The notes below the pieces were generated by a model. The model did not search any database and had not been told where the DNA came from. It worked only from the letters and a program-made list of their open reading frames with translations. The position numbers were made by a program, and so were the translations under genes. Positions 16,816 to 26,387 of a stretch of DNA of 64,000 nt are shown one piece after another (the first letter of the stretch is position 1; every line of letters starts with the position of its first letter). Source of the stretch: QHXM01 sp032160705 (GTDB taxonomy: Bacteria > Acidobacteriota > Blastocatellia > Pyrinomonadales > Pyrinomonadaceae); contig JAVHVE010000036.1 in the NCBI GenBank assembly GCA_032160705.1, positions 10,130 to 74,129 of the forward strand. The letters are read 5' to 3'.

Positions 16816-17379
16816 GACATCGGGACGGGAGACGGTCTCTTTGTCTACCAGTCTGCCCGCCGCAACCCGCAGAAATTTTACATCGGGGTGGACGCCAACC
16901 CGCGCCCTCTGGAAAAGGTCTCCGAGAAAGTTCACCGGAAACCGATGAAAGGCGGCCTCGCGAACGTCCTGTTCATACAGGCGGCGGTCGAAGACCTCCC
17001 TCCTGAACTGGATGGCGTGGCCGATGAAGTCCACATCCATTTCCCCTGGGGCAGTTTGCTCCGCTCCGTCGCTGCCGGTGACAGGGAAGTGCTACGGAAT
17101 CTCCGGCGCATTTGCGCGGATGAAGCCCTGCTGGAAGTGGTCGTCGGCTTTGACCCGGAGCGGGACATCTCCGAGATCAAGCGCCTGGAGCTTCCACCTC
17201 TGTCGCTTGAACATATAGATTCTGTCCTCGCGCCTGAATACCGCAGCGCAGGGTTTGAAATATTTGAAAGAGGCCTTGTGGCTTCGTCTGAGTGGCCTGA
17301 ATTTCAGACCTCCTGGGCGAAGCGGCTCAAAGGGAATACCAGCAGGGAATTGGTCTATCTCATCGCGCGCGCCTGTTGA
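16738..17379 (+). CDS. KamB/NpmA-type 16S rRNA (adenine-1408-N1)-methyltransferase homologue
   Basis: A SAM-dependent methyltransferase of the family that methylates N1 of A1408 in 16S rRNA and gives kanamycin-apramycin type aminoglycoside resistance. Visible signatures are the SAM motif VVIDIGTGDG (24-33), FYIGVDANP, KPMKGGLANVLF, the target-base tryptophan in FPWGSLLR (W104) and the second one in TSWAKRLKG (W193). In NpmA two such tryptophans sandwich the flipped adenine. The open frame starts at GTG 16738 without a good ribosome site, and its first 20 residues (VELPDNSTTTPSKSLSPPT) do not look like the family. The expected N-terminus is present in another frame, broken by stops and a G-run indel (see 16722-16815). 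So the gene may be a recent pseudogene or carry sequence errors. Native function could instead be ribosome modification without resistance. Confidence 0.85.
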   Translation: MVELPDNSTTTPSKSLSPPTGEGVVIDIGTGDGLFVYQSARRNPQKFYIGVDANPRPLEKVSEKVHRKPMKGGLANVLFIQAAVEDLPPELDGVADEVHIHFPWGSLLRSVAAGDREVLRNLRRICADEALLEVVVGFDPERDISEIKRLELPPLSLEHIDSVLAPEYRSAGFEIFERGLVASSEWPEFQTSWAKRLKGNTSRELVYLIARAC

Positions 17380-17410
17380 AGGGGATTTTTGAGTCACTAA
17401 GAAAACTGAT

Positions 17411-17525
17411 AAGAAATAGACAGGATTAAGCAGGATTGGCAAGATTAGGAAGACAAGAAAAATCAGTGAAGCTTGCTTCTTCTTCCTTTTATCCTGTTCA
17501 TCTTGTTAATCCTGTCTATTTCTTC
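17411..17525. repeat. Intergenic palindrome, ACAGGATTA family (copy 2); rest of the 17380-17713 gap empty
   Basis: Arms of AATAGACAGGATTAAG-type words (17411-17452) pair with 17482-17524. The loop holds GAAGCTTGC as in the copy at 1270. The remainder of this 334-bp gap shows no gene; a promoter for the gene at 17714 is expected in it but not identified. Confidence 0.75.
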
Positions 17526-17713
17526 CTTGTCAATTGCCGGGCATCCGCGCTCATACACTTGCGCATCCATAGCATTTGTCCAGCGGGCTTGCCCCGCGCG
17601 ACCGACTTTTCAACCGCGCTGTGTTAGAATCGGCTTTACCGGATGGCCTGACTTTCCCCGATTGCAGCCGTTCTCGAAGTCTCTGATTAACTCTGAAGGA
17701 GAATGGATTTTCA

Positions 17714-18523
17714 GTGTTGCGACGCATCACAAACTTTGCCCTCATGTTGACCTTGTTGGCTGGAGTCGCCGTCTTTTCAAAGCCGATCACCGCCCGCGCC
17801 CAAGGTAAGAATTATACCGCCGAGCAAGTTGTCGAGAGCACTATTCTCGTTTACGGCTCGAGGCCAGCTCTGGCCTATGTGCGCCGCAACGGCTGGGAGC
17901 GAGGCCGGATGACGAGCGTCACGGACGACGGGCGCACGGAAGACGGCACGTATGAGCGCCGCTTCATCCGGGGCGAGAGCATTGAGAAAGACAAAGTCCG
18001 GCTGGATCAAAAGACTTCGACTCAGGAATATTCTCTGGTCTATATAGACGGCAAAACCTTTGGGCTGATTAAGGAGTCTTCGTTTACGCCGCGCGAAGAT
18101 GCCGCCACCGGCTTTCTCTCGCAGATGTGGCACGGCATTGATGCTTTGCTGCGTTACAAAGAAAACGGCTCGACCATCACTCTGGTTGGCAAGGACAAGC
18201 AGCAGAACATTGATCTCTACGTGATTGATCTGGAGGACAAGGAGAAGCGGCGGACGCGTTATTACATCAGCCAGAAATATCTACGCGTGCTCTGGCTCGA
18301 ATATGAAGCGCCCGGCACGGACACGGCCAAGCCCGTCAAGCACATGCGCAAGTTTTATGATTACCAGTACATTCAGGGCACGCTCGTCCCCAAACGCACT
18401 GTGCTTTTCGAGGATGGGAAGCAGAAGCAGGAAACAAGAGTGCTGAGCGTGACCTACGGCATCAAGATGGACGATACGCTGTTCAAGAATCCTGAAGCCC
18501 AGACCTCAGCCGCCACGCCATAA
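17714..18523 (+). CDS. Secreted LolA/outer-membrane-lipoprotein-sorting-like protein
   Basis: 269 residues with a signal peptide (hydrophobic 7-24, cleavage likely after TARAQG) and a mature domain of alternating β-strands: GRMTSVTDDGRTEDGTYERR, KVRLDQKTSTQEYSLVYIDG, NIDLYVIDL, TRYYISQKYLRVLWLEYE. This resembles the half-barrel of LolA/LolB-like lipid carriers, so a periplasmic role is likely. The identification rests on fold-like pattern, not on a strict motif. A GTG start is used, with AAGGAG 14 nt before it. The next gene starts 30 bp downstream, so the two may form a small operon. Confidence 0.6.
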   Translation: MLRRITNFALMLTLLAGVAVFSKPITARAQGKNYTAEQVVESTILVYGSRPALAYVRRNGWERGRMTSVTDDGRTEDGTYERRFIRGESIEKDKVRLDQKTSTQEYSLVYIDGKTFGLIKESSFTPREDAATGFLSQMWHGIDALLRYKENGSTITLVGKDKQQNIDLYVIDLEDKEKRRTRYYISQKYLRVLWLEYEAPGTDTAKPVKHMRKFYDYQYIQGTLVPKRTVLFEDGKQKQETRVLSVTYGIKMDDTLFKNPEAQTSAATP

Positions 18524-18553
18524 ATTCTCAAGCCCCGAAGATTGCGAGGACAA

Positions 18554-18979
18554 GTGAAAAGATCAATCGTCTTCTGCCTCTTCCTGTCGCTGACCGGAAC
18601 TGCTTTGGCAATAGACGGGGTAAAACCCGCGCAGAGCGACGCAGCCCTCCAGACCTTCTGGCAAAAATTCAAGACAGCCGTCATCAGCGGAAATAAAGAA
18701 GCCATCTCCCGCCTGTCAAAATTTCCGATTGAGATGTCTTACGGCATCAGCAGCGTTAAGAATAAAACGGAGCTGCGCCGCCGTTACCGCCAGGTTTTTA
18801 ACGAGCAGAGCAATGCCGCCCAATGCTTCGCACAGAAGCAGCCGGAAATTGATGCGGCGAACCCGAAACGCTTCACCATCGCCTGCCCGAATGAGGCCGG
18901 AGACGAGGTGGTGATTTACGATTTCGCGCTGACCAGAACGGGCTGGAAGTTTGCCGGGCTCGACAATATCAACGAATAG
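18554..18979 (+). CDS. Small secreted protein of unknown function
   Basis: From GTG 18554 (GAGGACAA just upstream) the product has 141 residues with a clear signal peptide (KRSIVFCLFLSLTGTALA). The mature part begins with a helical stretch (AALQTFWQKFKTAVISGNKE) and continues with β-strands (DEVVIYDFALTRTGWKFAGL). This layout resembles NTF2-like or DUF4440-like domains, but I see no decisive motif. Four mature cysteines are not evident; only two (AQCFAQ, TIACPN) occur. Probably co-transcribed with the LolA-like gene upstream. Confidence 0.6.
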   Translation: MKRSIVFCLFLSLTGTALAIDGVKPAQSDAALQTFWQKFKTAVISGNKEAISRLSKFPIEMSYGISSVKNKTELRRRYRQVFNEQSNAAQCFAQKQPEIDAANPKRFTIACPNEAGDEVVIYDFALTRTGWKFAGLDNINE

Positions 18980-19002
18980 CAGGGGCAAGACAGCTTTACT
19001 CT

Positions 19003-19069
19003 CCACCAAACCACACGAAAGGACACGAAGAGAAAGCTGCATTTCGTGTCCTTTCGTGTGGTTTGGTGG
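19003..19069. repeat. Perfect 27-bp hairpin, CACGAA family (copy 1)
   Basis: Arms 19003-19029 and 19043-19069 are perfect complements built from ACCACACGAA and GGACACGAA words, with a 13-nt loop. It probably terminates the upstream pair. It lies in the 332-bp gap before the second ECF sigma gene. Confidence 0.85.
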
Positions 19070-19198
19070 TTAATTTGCTGGCTGTCCTATGTTGCTTCCC
19101 ATGGTTATGTTCAAATTCAATCCATAAATCACTTGATTTTCGGGAACTCTGCCGTGCCCTCTGCGTGTATCTAGCTGCGGGCGGTTATTAACAGAAGG

Positions 19199-19206
19199 TG
19201 TATAAT
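19199..19206 (+). promoter_or_regulatory. Possible extended -10 element for the second ECF sigma gene
   Basis: The octamer TGTATAAT is a good extended -10 for a housekeeping sigma factor, but no convincing -35 is seen 17 bp upstream. If real, transcription starts near 19213, which rules out a GTG start at 19198 and favours 19285 or 19312. Confidence 0.35.
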
Positions 19207-19311
19207 TTCCTTTCTGGAGAGGCCGAACCCGGCGAAAGAGATGCGCGAGACACGACACGCTCGCTACAGGTTTTTCATTCACTCGTGAACGCTCAGAGCC
19301 TTCCTGCCTTA

Positions 19312-19956
19312 ATGAGCACGCTGACTTCGATTGATGATCTGCGCTTCGGCACGGCTGTGCCGCAAACAGTCGTGGCCGAAGAACCATTATCCGATCACGC
19401 TCTTTTAGAAGCCACGCGCGCTGGCGATGAGGCGGCGTTCGCGGAAATCGTCAGCCGCTATCGCAACCAGATCACGAGCTACATCTACCGGATGCTCAAC
19501 GACTATGACGGCGCGGTGGATATGGCGCAAGAAACTTTCGTGCGCGTCTATCAGGCGGCGGAGCGCTACCAGACGAGCTATGCGTTTTCGACTTACATCT
19601 ACCGGATTGCGACCAATCTGGCGATCAGCGAATTGCGCAAACGAAAACGTCGTCGCCTGGTTTCGTTGACAGGATTTTTCCAGCAAACCGAAGGGGCAGA
19701 GGCGCGCGAGTTTAATCCACCCGACGCCGCTCCGCTGCAAGACGCCGTTTTGGTTGATACAGAGCGCCGACAGGCTGTGGCGCGAGCCATCAGTACGCTG
19801 CCTGAAAAATATCGCGCCCCGTTGGTACTGCGCGATGTCGAGGGCAAAAGCTACGACGAGATCGCGCATATTCTGGAGACGAGTGAGGGGACAGTGAAAT
19901 CACGTATCAGCCGCGCGCGCGGATTTTTGCGCGACAAGCTGAGCGCTTATTTGTAA
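19312..19956 (+). CDS. ECF (RpoE-like) RNA polymerase sigma factor
   Basis: From ATG 19312 about 214 residues. Region 2 is recognisable (MLNDYDGAVDMAQETFVRVY, FSTYIYRIATNLAISELRKR), as is region 4 with YDEIAHILETSEGTVKSRIS. An acidic/aromatic linker (GFFQQTEGAEAREFNPPD) separates them. The frame is also open up to a GTG at 19198, but a -10-like TATAAT sits on that codon, so I prefer the internal ATG; no start has a strong ribosome site. The anti-sigma gene begins 18 nt after the stop. It differs enough from the factor at 9405-10214 to control a separate regulon. Confidence 0.9.
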   Translation: MSTLTSIDDLRFGTAVPQTVVAEEPLSDHALLEATRAGDEAAFAEIVSRYRNQITSYIYRMLNDYDGAVDMAQETFVRVYQAAERYQTSYAFSTYIYRIATNLAISELRKRKRRRLVSLTGFFQQTEGAEAREFNPPDAAPLQDAVLVDTERRQAVARAISTLPEKYRAPLVLRDVEGKSYDEIAHILETSEGTVKSRISRARGFLRDKLSAYL

Positions 19957-19974
19957 GTGGGAGTTAAGGGAACA

Positions 19975-20811
19975 ATGAACTGCCAAACATGCCGGTTTGA
20001 GATTGAAGAGTTGAAGACGGAGGAACGCCTGAGCGATGAAGCGCGAGCGCATCTCTCTGTCTGCCCCGTCTGCCGTGCTTTTCATGATGAGCGACAGGCG
20101 CTTAAAAGGCTGGTCGGAAGCCTTGAGGTTGTCGCTGCCCCGGCGGATTTCGACTTTCGCCTGCGCGCCCGCATCAATGCAGCCAAAAACGCGGGCAATC
20201 ATCGTTCTTCCTGGCGCTCTTTTCTTGCGAGCGCCCCTGCGATAGGTCTGGCCGCATCATTCGCCCTGATCGTCGCCGCAGGTGTCTTTTACAATCAGAC
20301 GAAGCCTGCGCCTTCTACGATTAATCAGCAAGCAGCAGTTGCCGGTAAATCATCTGATTCAAAACCCGCACAGGCGAATCCAGATTCGGTTCAGACTGCG
20401 GAAGTCTCCGAAACCCCGCAGCCAATTACTTCCGGCAGTAAACAAGAGGAAGATTCGGTGATAGCGACGGCTGGCGCGAAGAATCCGCGTTCGCGGACAA
20501 ACGGGAATAGCAAACAGAGCGCGCGTCGCGAGTCGTCCCGACCTGGCGCGGATATTCAACAGCTACCATCCAACGATCTGGCTGTGCGCCCCGCCCCGCA
20601 GATCATCCCCAACGGCGCGTCTCCTTTCAACGCAGGGACGAATCTGGTGGTTGAACTCCCTGTCCGCTCGGCGTCTCAGCCGATGAGAGTTTTCGTTGAC
20701 GACAGAAGCGGCGCGAAGCGCACAGTCACGCTTGAGCCTGTCATCTTCGGCTCGCAGGATTTCATCGGACGCAACACGTCGCGCGCCCAATCGTCGCAGG
20801 GCATCTGGTAA
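19975..20811 (+). CDS. Anti-sigma factor with zf-HC2 zinc finger
   Basis: About 278 residues from ATG 19975, which has AAGGGA a few nt upstream; an in-frame GTG at 19957 is less likely. The N-terminal MNCQTCRF and HLSVCPVC segments give the Cys/His-x3-Cys-x2-Cys zinc site of anti-sigma factors. One transmembrane helix follows (IGLAASFALIVAAGVFYNQT). The outer part is low-complexity, rich in Ser, Pro, Gln and Asn, and ends with VDDRSGAKRTVTLEPVIFGS. It should sequester the ECF factor encoded directly upstream. The periplasmic part is a candidate site for proteolytic signalling, which fits the PDZ protein encoded next. Confidence 0.85.
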   Translation: MNCQTCRFEIEELKTEERLSDEARAHLSVCPVCRAFHDERQALKRLVGSLEVVAAPADFDFRLRARINAAKNAGNHRSSWRSFLASAPAIGLAASFALIVAAGVFYNQTKPAPSTINQQAAVAGKSSDSKPAQANPDSVQTAEVSETPQPITSGSKQEEDSVIATAGAKNPRSRTNGNSKQSARRESSRPGADIQQLPSNDLAVRPAPQIIPNGASPFNAGTNLVVELPVRSASQPMRVFVDDRSGAKRTVTLEPVIFGSQDFIGRNTSRAQSSQGIW

Positions 20812-20849
20812 AGAGTCACGGTGGATTGACGAAGAGGAGTTGGATTATC

Positions 20850-22526
20850 TTGCTTTACAGAAATTTTCAAAAGCTCAGTCTCTCCCTCGCCTTTGTTGGC
20901 GTTGTCACGTTGTGCGCGCATGCTCAGGTGGCGACTACTCCGAGACCGTCTCAGCCTCAGCCGGACACGTTGACGGTTAAGCCCGGGCGTCGCCAGTCTC
21001 CTCAGATCGTCACCATTGTGCATCGTGTCAACGGCATCAAGGCGCTGGCCTTGTTGCGGCGCAGCGGCGCGATGGTCGCCACGGTTGACGACAATCTGGT
21101 GACTTCCGCCGACGCTGTGACCAGCATCACCGCCGGGTTTGCCCTCGGTGACGGCGAGAGCGTTGTCGCGCGTCTTTCGCAGGCGGAAGCCGAAGCCGAA
21201 GCCCAGACATCTGTGATGGCCTGGTCGTTCTCGATACCATCGCCCCCACCGAGAATTTTAGCTGGCCGGACGCCGCCCGCTCAAAGAGCCGAGTTCGTGG
21301 TTGTCGAAAGCAACGGAAAACAACTCGCTGCCAAATACGTCGGTCTCGACGGAGGCTCAGGTCTCTCGTTGCTGCAAATCCCCGGCCTGAATGTCACGCT
21401 CCCGCGCGACGCCAGTGAAGAGAGGCTCACCATCGGGCAGCTTGTGCGCCTCTTTGCGCCCGCACGTAGCGCGACCACCGTCTCAACCATAGAGCCAGGC
21501 ACTGTCTCTGTCAGCGTCGGCGAGATTGAAGGAAAGATTACAGAGATTACACGGACTTCGACCGGCAGGATTGCCCATCTCACGGTCAGCGCCGAGAACC
21601 TTTCACCGGCGATTGTCGGCGGCATCACGCTCAACGATGCAGGTGAAACAATCGGCATCGTCGAGGCAAGCAGCGCGGGCAAAGCGCGTTTAATTCCGGT
21701 GGCCGCTGTGCGCCGTGCAGCTTCTCGTGTGCTCGCGCGAAAGGCGAGCGTCCCGCGCCCCTGGCTCGGCGTGCGTGGTGAAGCGGTGGCGGCAACGCCT
21801 CTGGAAAAATTCTCTTCCATTGGCTGGACGCAACTGGAAGCAGCGAAGCTCAAGGAAAGTTATAAGGGAATCTTGTTGACTTCAGTTGCGCCGGGCACAC
21901 CGGCTGCGCTGGCTGACCTGCGCCCCGGCGACGTGATTGTCCGCGTCAACGACTTCGACGTGAAAAGCGTAGAGGATTTCTCTTTCTTCCTTAATGAAGC
22001 TGGCGGCGGCGCGACCGTCAACTTCACATTCTTTCGCGGGAACACACCCATGCCCACTATCGGCTTTGCTCCTGCCCCGCCGACGATGGCCGCTCCTCCC
22101 GCTCCTCCGGCGCGGATGTCGCCCCCGGCATTCACGATGTTCAAGCCGCTGGAAGTCTCCGTCAAGATGGGCGAAGCTTTGAATCCTGCCGGGGCGATGC
22201 GGCTGGCCGAAGGCTATGCTGTGGGTGGTCAAACGCTGGGCGCTCTGCCCGTTATCGCTCGCGGATTGGAAGCGGTAGCGCTCTCGCCCAAAGCCGCCGC
22301 TCATCTCGGCGCACGCGGGGGCTTACTGGTCGTCTTCGTTGATCCTGAGAGCGCGGCTGCTCGCGCCGGTCTTCATGTTTTCGATGTCGTCGAATCAATT
22401 GACGGCAGATTGTTAGGCCGGACTTCCTGGCCTGCTGCGCTTCCCGTCGGTAACCCGCAACGTCTCTCGCTCGGCGTCGTCCGCGACCGTCAAAAAATCG
22501 AAGTCAAAATTCAGCAAAAAGACTGA
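20850..22526 (+). CDS. HtrA/DegP-like protein with degenerate protease domain and two PDZ domains
   Basis: A signal peptide (LSLSLAFVGVVTLCAHAQ) leads into a trypsin-like β-barrel and two PDZ-like domains (GILLTSVAPGTPAALADLRP and GLLVVFVDPESAAARAGLHV). A Pro/Ala-rich linker (PAPPTMAAPPAPPARM) separates the PDZ parts. The usual catalytic motifs are absent: TNxHV is DNLVTSADAV, the Asp motif is GGSGLSLLQI, and GNSGGP is SPAIVGGITL. It is therefore probably an inactive, ligand-binding relative. A TTG at 20850 has GAGGAG about 10 nt before it; a TTG at 20826 is the alternative. It follows the sigma/anti-sigma pair by 38 bp or less, so it may sense misfolded proteins and act on the anti-sigma factor (inference). 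Confidence 0.75.
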   Translation: MLYRNFQKLSLSLAFVGVVTLCAHAQVATTPRPSQPQPDTLTVKPGRRQSPQIVTIVHRVNGIKALALLRRSGAMVATVDDNLVTSADAVTSITAGFALGDGESVVARLSQAEAEAEAQTSVMAWSFSIPSPPPRILAGRTPPAQRAEFVVVESNGKQLAAKYVGLDGGSGLSLLQIPGLNVTLPRDASEERLTIGQLVRLFAPARSATTVSTIEPGTVSVSVGEIEGKITEITRTSTGRIAHLTVSAENLSPAIVGGITLNDAGETIGIVEASSAGKARLIPVAAVRRAASRVLARKASVPRPWLGVRGEAVAATPLEKFSSIGWTQLEAAKLKESYKGILLTSVAPGTPAALADLRPGDVIVRVNDFDVKSVEDFSFFLNEAGGGATVNFTFFRGNTPMPTIGFAPAPPTMAAPPAPPARMSPPAFTMFKPLEVSVKMGEALNPAGAMRLAEGYAVGGQTLGALPVIARGLEAVALSPKAAAHLGARGGLLVVFVDPESAAARAGLHVFDVVESIDGRLLGRTSWPAALPVGNPQRLSLGVVRDRQKIEVKIQQKD

Positions 22527-22550
22527 CTCAATATCAAAAGAGGAATAAGA

Positions 22551-22624
22551 CGATCCACGAATTCACACGAAAAAACGCGAACAGCACATTTTCTTAGTGC
22601 AGCTTCGTGTGAATTCGTGGATCG
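22551..22624. repeat. Perfect 20-bp hairpin, CACGAA family (copy 2)
   Basis: Arms 22551-22570 and 22605-22624 are perfect complements (CCACGAATTCACACGA). An inner GCAC/GTGC pair lies in the loop. It stands 25 bp after the PDZ gene and likely ends its transcript. The remaining gap to 22787 has short CGCATTCCGCATTCCG tandem words. Confidence 0.8.
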
Positions 22625-22787
22625 TTTCTTTCCTCTTTTTTGATGTTAATCCGATATTAAATTCGCACTCCGAAATCCGCATTCCGCATTCCGTCGCTTG
22701 GTCGCCGTGCGCCAATCTGTGCTACTCTAGTCGCATCCAAAAGCTTGTTGATTCCAATCTCCTAAGAGGAAGATTGCGCCTGACTTT

Positions 22788-24143
22788 ATGCTGCACGATG
22801 CCGTCACGCTCTACCATGATTTATTAACGAAAGACGATCTCGCGCAATCTTCGCGCGCCATCCTCGACGAAGGTTTGGAGAGCGCGCGGCTCATCTTCGG
22901 AGGTCGCCGCCTCTCGCCTTACCTGCGCCCGCACTTTGTCACCGAAACGGATTTTGCGCGCATCACGCGCATCTGCGAGACCATCTGGGGCGCGATTCAG
23001 AAAGTCAAAGACGCGGCGGTCAAGGACGACGCGCTCCTCGATGAGTTGGGAATCACGGAGACGGAAAAAGAACTCGTTGCCATTGATCCGGGCTACGCGG
23101 AAGTCTCTCCCACAGCGCGCCTCGATTCATTTCTGACGGATGAGGCTTACAGCTTCGTCGAATTGAATGGGGAAAGCCCCGCCGGAATCGCCTATGTTGA
23201 TGCGGCTTTTGACATCTTCGCCAAGCTTCCCGTCATGCGCCGCTTCGCTGAAACCTACAACGTGCGCCCGCTCTACGGGCGGCGCATGATGCTGGACGTG
23301 CTGCTGCGCGCTCATCAAGAATATCTCGGACGAAAACCGACGAGCGCGCCGCGCATCGCCATCGTTGATCTCAAAGACAGGCCGACGCAGAAAGAGTTTG
23401 AGCTGTTCAAGGAATTCTTTGAACGGGAAGGTCACCCGTCAATCATCTGCTCGCCCGAAGAGCTTGAATTCAAGGACGGTCGCCTGCGCGCGGGCGCGTT
23501 CGAGATTGACATCGTTTACAAGCGGCTGCTGGTCAACGAGTATCTGCCGGTGATGAAGGAGAGCCCGGCGCTGCTGGACGCCTACCGCGCTGGTGCAATC
23601 TGCATGGTCAATAGTTTTCGTTCCAAGCTGGTTCACAAGAAAGCGCTGTTCGCCATCCTGACCGACGAGCGCCATGCCCGCCTCTTCACCAAAGAGGAAC
23701 GCGAAGCAATCCGCGCGCACGTTCCCTGGACGCGGCGCGTCCGCGCCGAAAAGAGCGAGCACTATGGCGAGCAGATTGACCTGCTTGATTTCATCTCTAA
23801 GACACGCGACCGTCTGGTCTTGAAGCCCAACGACGATTACGGTGGACACGGAATTCACATCGGCTGGAACACCGACGAGATTGCGTGGGAAGAGGGATTG
23901 CGAAGCGCGCTCGCCAACGGCGACTATCTGATTCAGGAACGTGTGCCGACGGCGCGCGAAGTCTTCCCGGCGCTCCAGGACGACGGCTCTATCGAATTTG
24001 CCGAACAACTGGTTGATCTCGACCCCTTGCTCTTTTACGGCAAAGTCGGCTCAGCATTCACGCGGCTTTCGTTCACAGAGCTGGCCAACGTCTCTTCCGG
24101 CGGCGGCATGGTCCCGACGTTCATCATCAGCGAGAAGGAATGA
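22788..24143 (+). CDS. ATP-grasp ligase of the circularly permuted / glutathionylspermidine-synthase-like type
   Basis: A 451-residue cytosolic enzyme. The C-terminal half carries ATP-grasp signatures: RLVLKPNDDYGGHGIHIGW (glycine-rich ATP loop), then GDYLIQERVPTAREVFP and a late basic/polar segment (KVGSAFTRLSFTELANVSSG). The middle has IAIVDLKDRP and the Glu-Leu-Asn pair in FVELNGESPAGI, where permuted ATP-grasp proteins bind substrate and metal. It should form an amide between an amine and a carboxylate; the substrate is unknown. It opens a same-strand run with PilZ, orphan, YbdK-like ligase and coiled-coil genes, facing a GATase. This supports a role in making or modifying a peptide-like metabolite. 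ATG start, with AGAGGAAG rather far (about 17 nt) upstream. Confidence 0.75.
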   Translation: MLHDAVTLYHDLLTKDDLAQSSRAILDEGLESARLIFGGRRLSPYLRPHFVTETDFARITRICETIWGAIQKVKDAAVKDDALLDELGITETEKELVAIDPGYAEVSPTARLDSFLTDEAYSFVELNGESPAGIAYVDAAFDIFAKLPVMRRFAETYNVRPLYGRRMMLDVLLRAHQEYLGRKPTSAPRIAIVDLKDRPTQKEFELFKEFFEREGHPSIICSPEELEFKDGRLRAGAFEIDIVYKRLLVNEYLPVMKESPALLDAYRAGAICMVNSFRSKLVHKKALFAILTDERHARLFTKEEREAIRAHVPWTRRVRAEKSEHYGEQIDLLDFISKTRDRLVLKPNDDYGGHGIHIGWNTDEIAWEEGLRSALANGDYLIQERVPTAREVFPALQDDGSIEFAEQLVDLDPLLFYGKVGSAFTRLSFTELANVSSGGGMVPTFIISEKE

Positions 24144-24255
24144 AAACAGGAGACAGAAGACAGAAGTCAGGAGACAGAAGAAAAGCCTATCTGTAACAGC
24201 GGTTCTCTGCCCTATCCATTCTGACCCCTGTCTTCTGTATTCTGTCTCCTGCTTT
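24144..24255. repeat. Intergenic palindrome, CAGAAGTCAG family (copy 1)
   Basis: The left arm has AGACAGAAGACAGAAGTC words and the right arm TTCTGTATTCTGTCTC. The loop contains GCGGTTCTCTGCCCTA, shared with the copies at 34695 and 35148 and with the different-armed copy at 3323. Confidence 0.8.
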
Positions 24256-24311
24256 TCGCGTACAATAGTCGCGCTCTGAACAAGTTTTAGGAGAGGCGAG
24301 GAGTCACGGGC

Positions 24312-24647
24312 GTGGTTGATGAGTTTGACAGAGAGAAGTTGCCGCAGGAGGAACGGCGTGAGCATGACCGCTCGCGTCTGATCGTTGATGTCTTTTTCAA
24401 CGGCGCGGACGCGACTGGCGTGGCGAGCACCAAAGATATTAGCCTCGGCGGTCTCTACATGAACACGCAAGCCGATTTGCCCGAAGGCGCTGTCCTCTTG
24501 CTCCGCATTCCTCTGAAGAATGACCAGCAGATTGTGGTCAACGCCGAAGTCATGTACAGCAATCCGGGGTACGGCGTCGGCGTGCGTTTTCAGGGGCTGT
24601 CGGAAAACGACCGCGCTTTGATGGAGCGTGATCTGCCCGAACTATAA
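24312..24647 (+). CDS. PilZ domain protein
   Basis: A 111-residue single-domain protein. PilZ signatures are the N-terminal arginine motif in EERREHDRSRLIVDV and the DISLGGLYM (D/N-x-S-x-x-G) motif, followed by β-strands RIPLKNDQQIVVNAEV and GYGVGVRFQGLS. PilZ domains bind cyclic di-GMP through these residues, and both half-motifs are intact here. GTG start with GAGGAG about 10 nt upstream. It sits between the permuted ATP-grasp gene and an orphan that precedes the YbdK-like ligase, so cyclic di-GMP control of this cluster is conceivable but unproven. Confidence 0.88.
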   Translation: MVDEFDREKLPQEERREHDRSRLIVDVFFNGADATGVASTKDISLGGLYMNTQADLPEGAVLLLRIPLKNDQQIVVNAEVMYSNPGYGVGVRFQGLSENDRALMERDLPEL

Positions 24648-24659
24648 GACGGGCGCAAG

Positions 24660-25209
24660 GTGATGGAAGAACGCCCGATCAGATGGAGCAATCTCCCTGA
24701 AACAGCGCGCGCGTCCATGGAGCGTAAGCTCGAAGGCTTGTACGGTGGGGCAAGTGATGAAATCGCTTTCGATCAGCTAGCCATTGATAAACAGCAGGCT
24801 CTGTTGATTCTCGTGCAGCGGTTTCAAGACTTGAAACTGTGGGACACCGTGCGGCGCATCGAAAATCTCTACGGCGAGGGCGGCGTCGGGATGAACTTTC
24901 TGGCATGGCCATACCTGAAGTCCACACTGGAAAGGCGTGCCAACTTTACGACCGTTTTTGCCAGGCATCGCCACACGACCAGAGGTTTTTTTGAACGCGC
25001 AACTCGCCGCGCCGCGCTCCATATTCTTTACAGTGAGGAGCGTGCCACCAGAATCTGGGAGGCGCACTTTGATCTTTATAACCCCTGGAGTTCGCCGCTG
25101 AATGCCTGGCATCATCTGTTGCATGAAAAGATTCGCCGGGAGACTCCCGGCTGGCGCATCATCGGTGCTTCGCTCGGATACCTGAAAAATCAGGAGGAAA
25201 CCAGCCGCC

Positions 25210-25238
<29 letters not shown>
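24660..25238 (+). CDS. Conserved-looking cytosolic orphan upstream of the carboxylate-amine ligase
   Basis: 192 residues from GTG 24660 (or ATG 24663), 12 bp after the PilZ stop; its end overlaps the next start by 29 nt. I do not recognise the fold. It is helical, with a basic middle (RHRHTTRGFFERATRRAALH) and an aromatic segment (EAHFDLYNPWSSPLNAWHHL). No signal peptide, membrane helix or metal motif is evident. The overlap with the ligase gene (whose AGGAGG site lies inside this gene) implies tight co-expression and perhaps a shared function. Confidence 0.6.
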
Positions 25239-26373
<1,135 letters not shown>

Positions 26374-26387
26374 AAAGGCGGTAGTTT

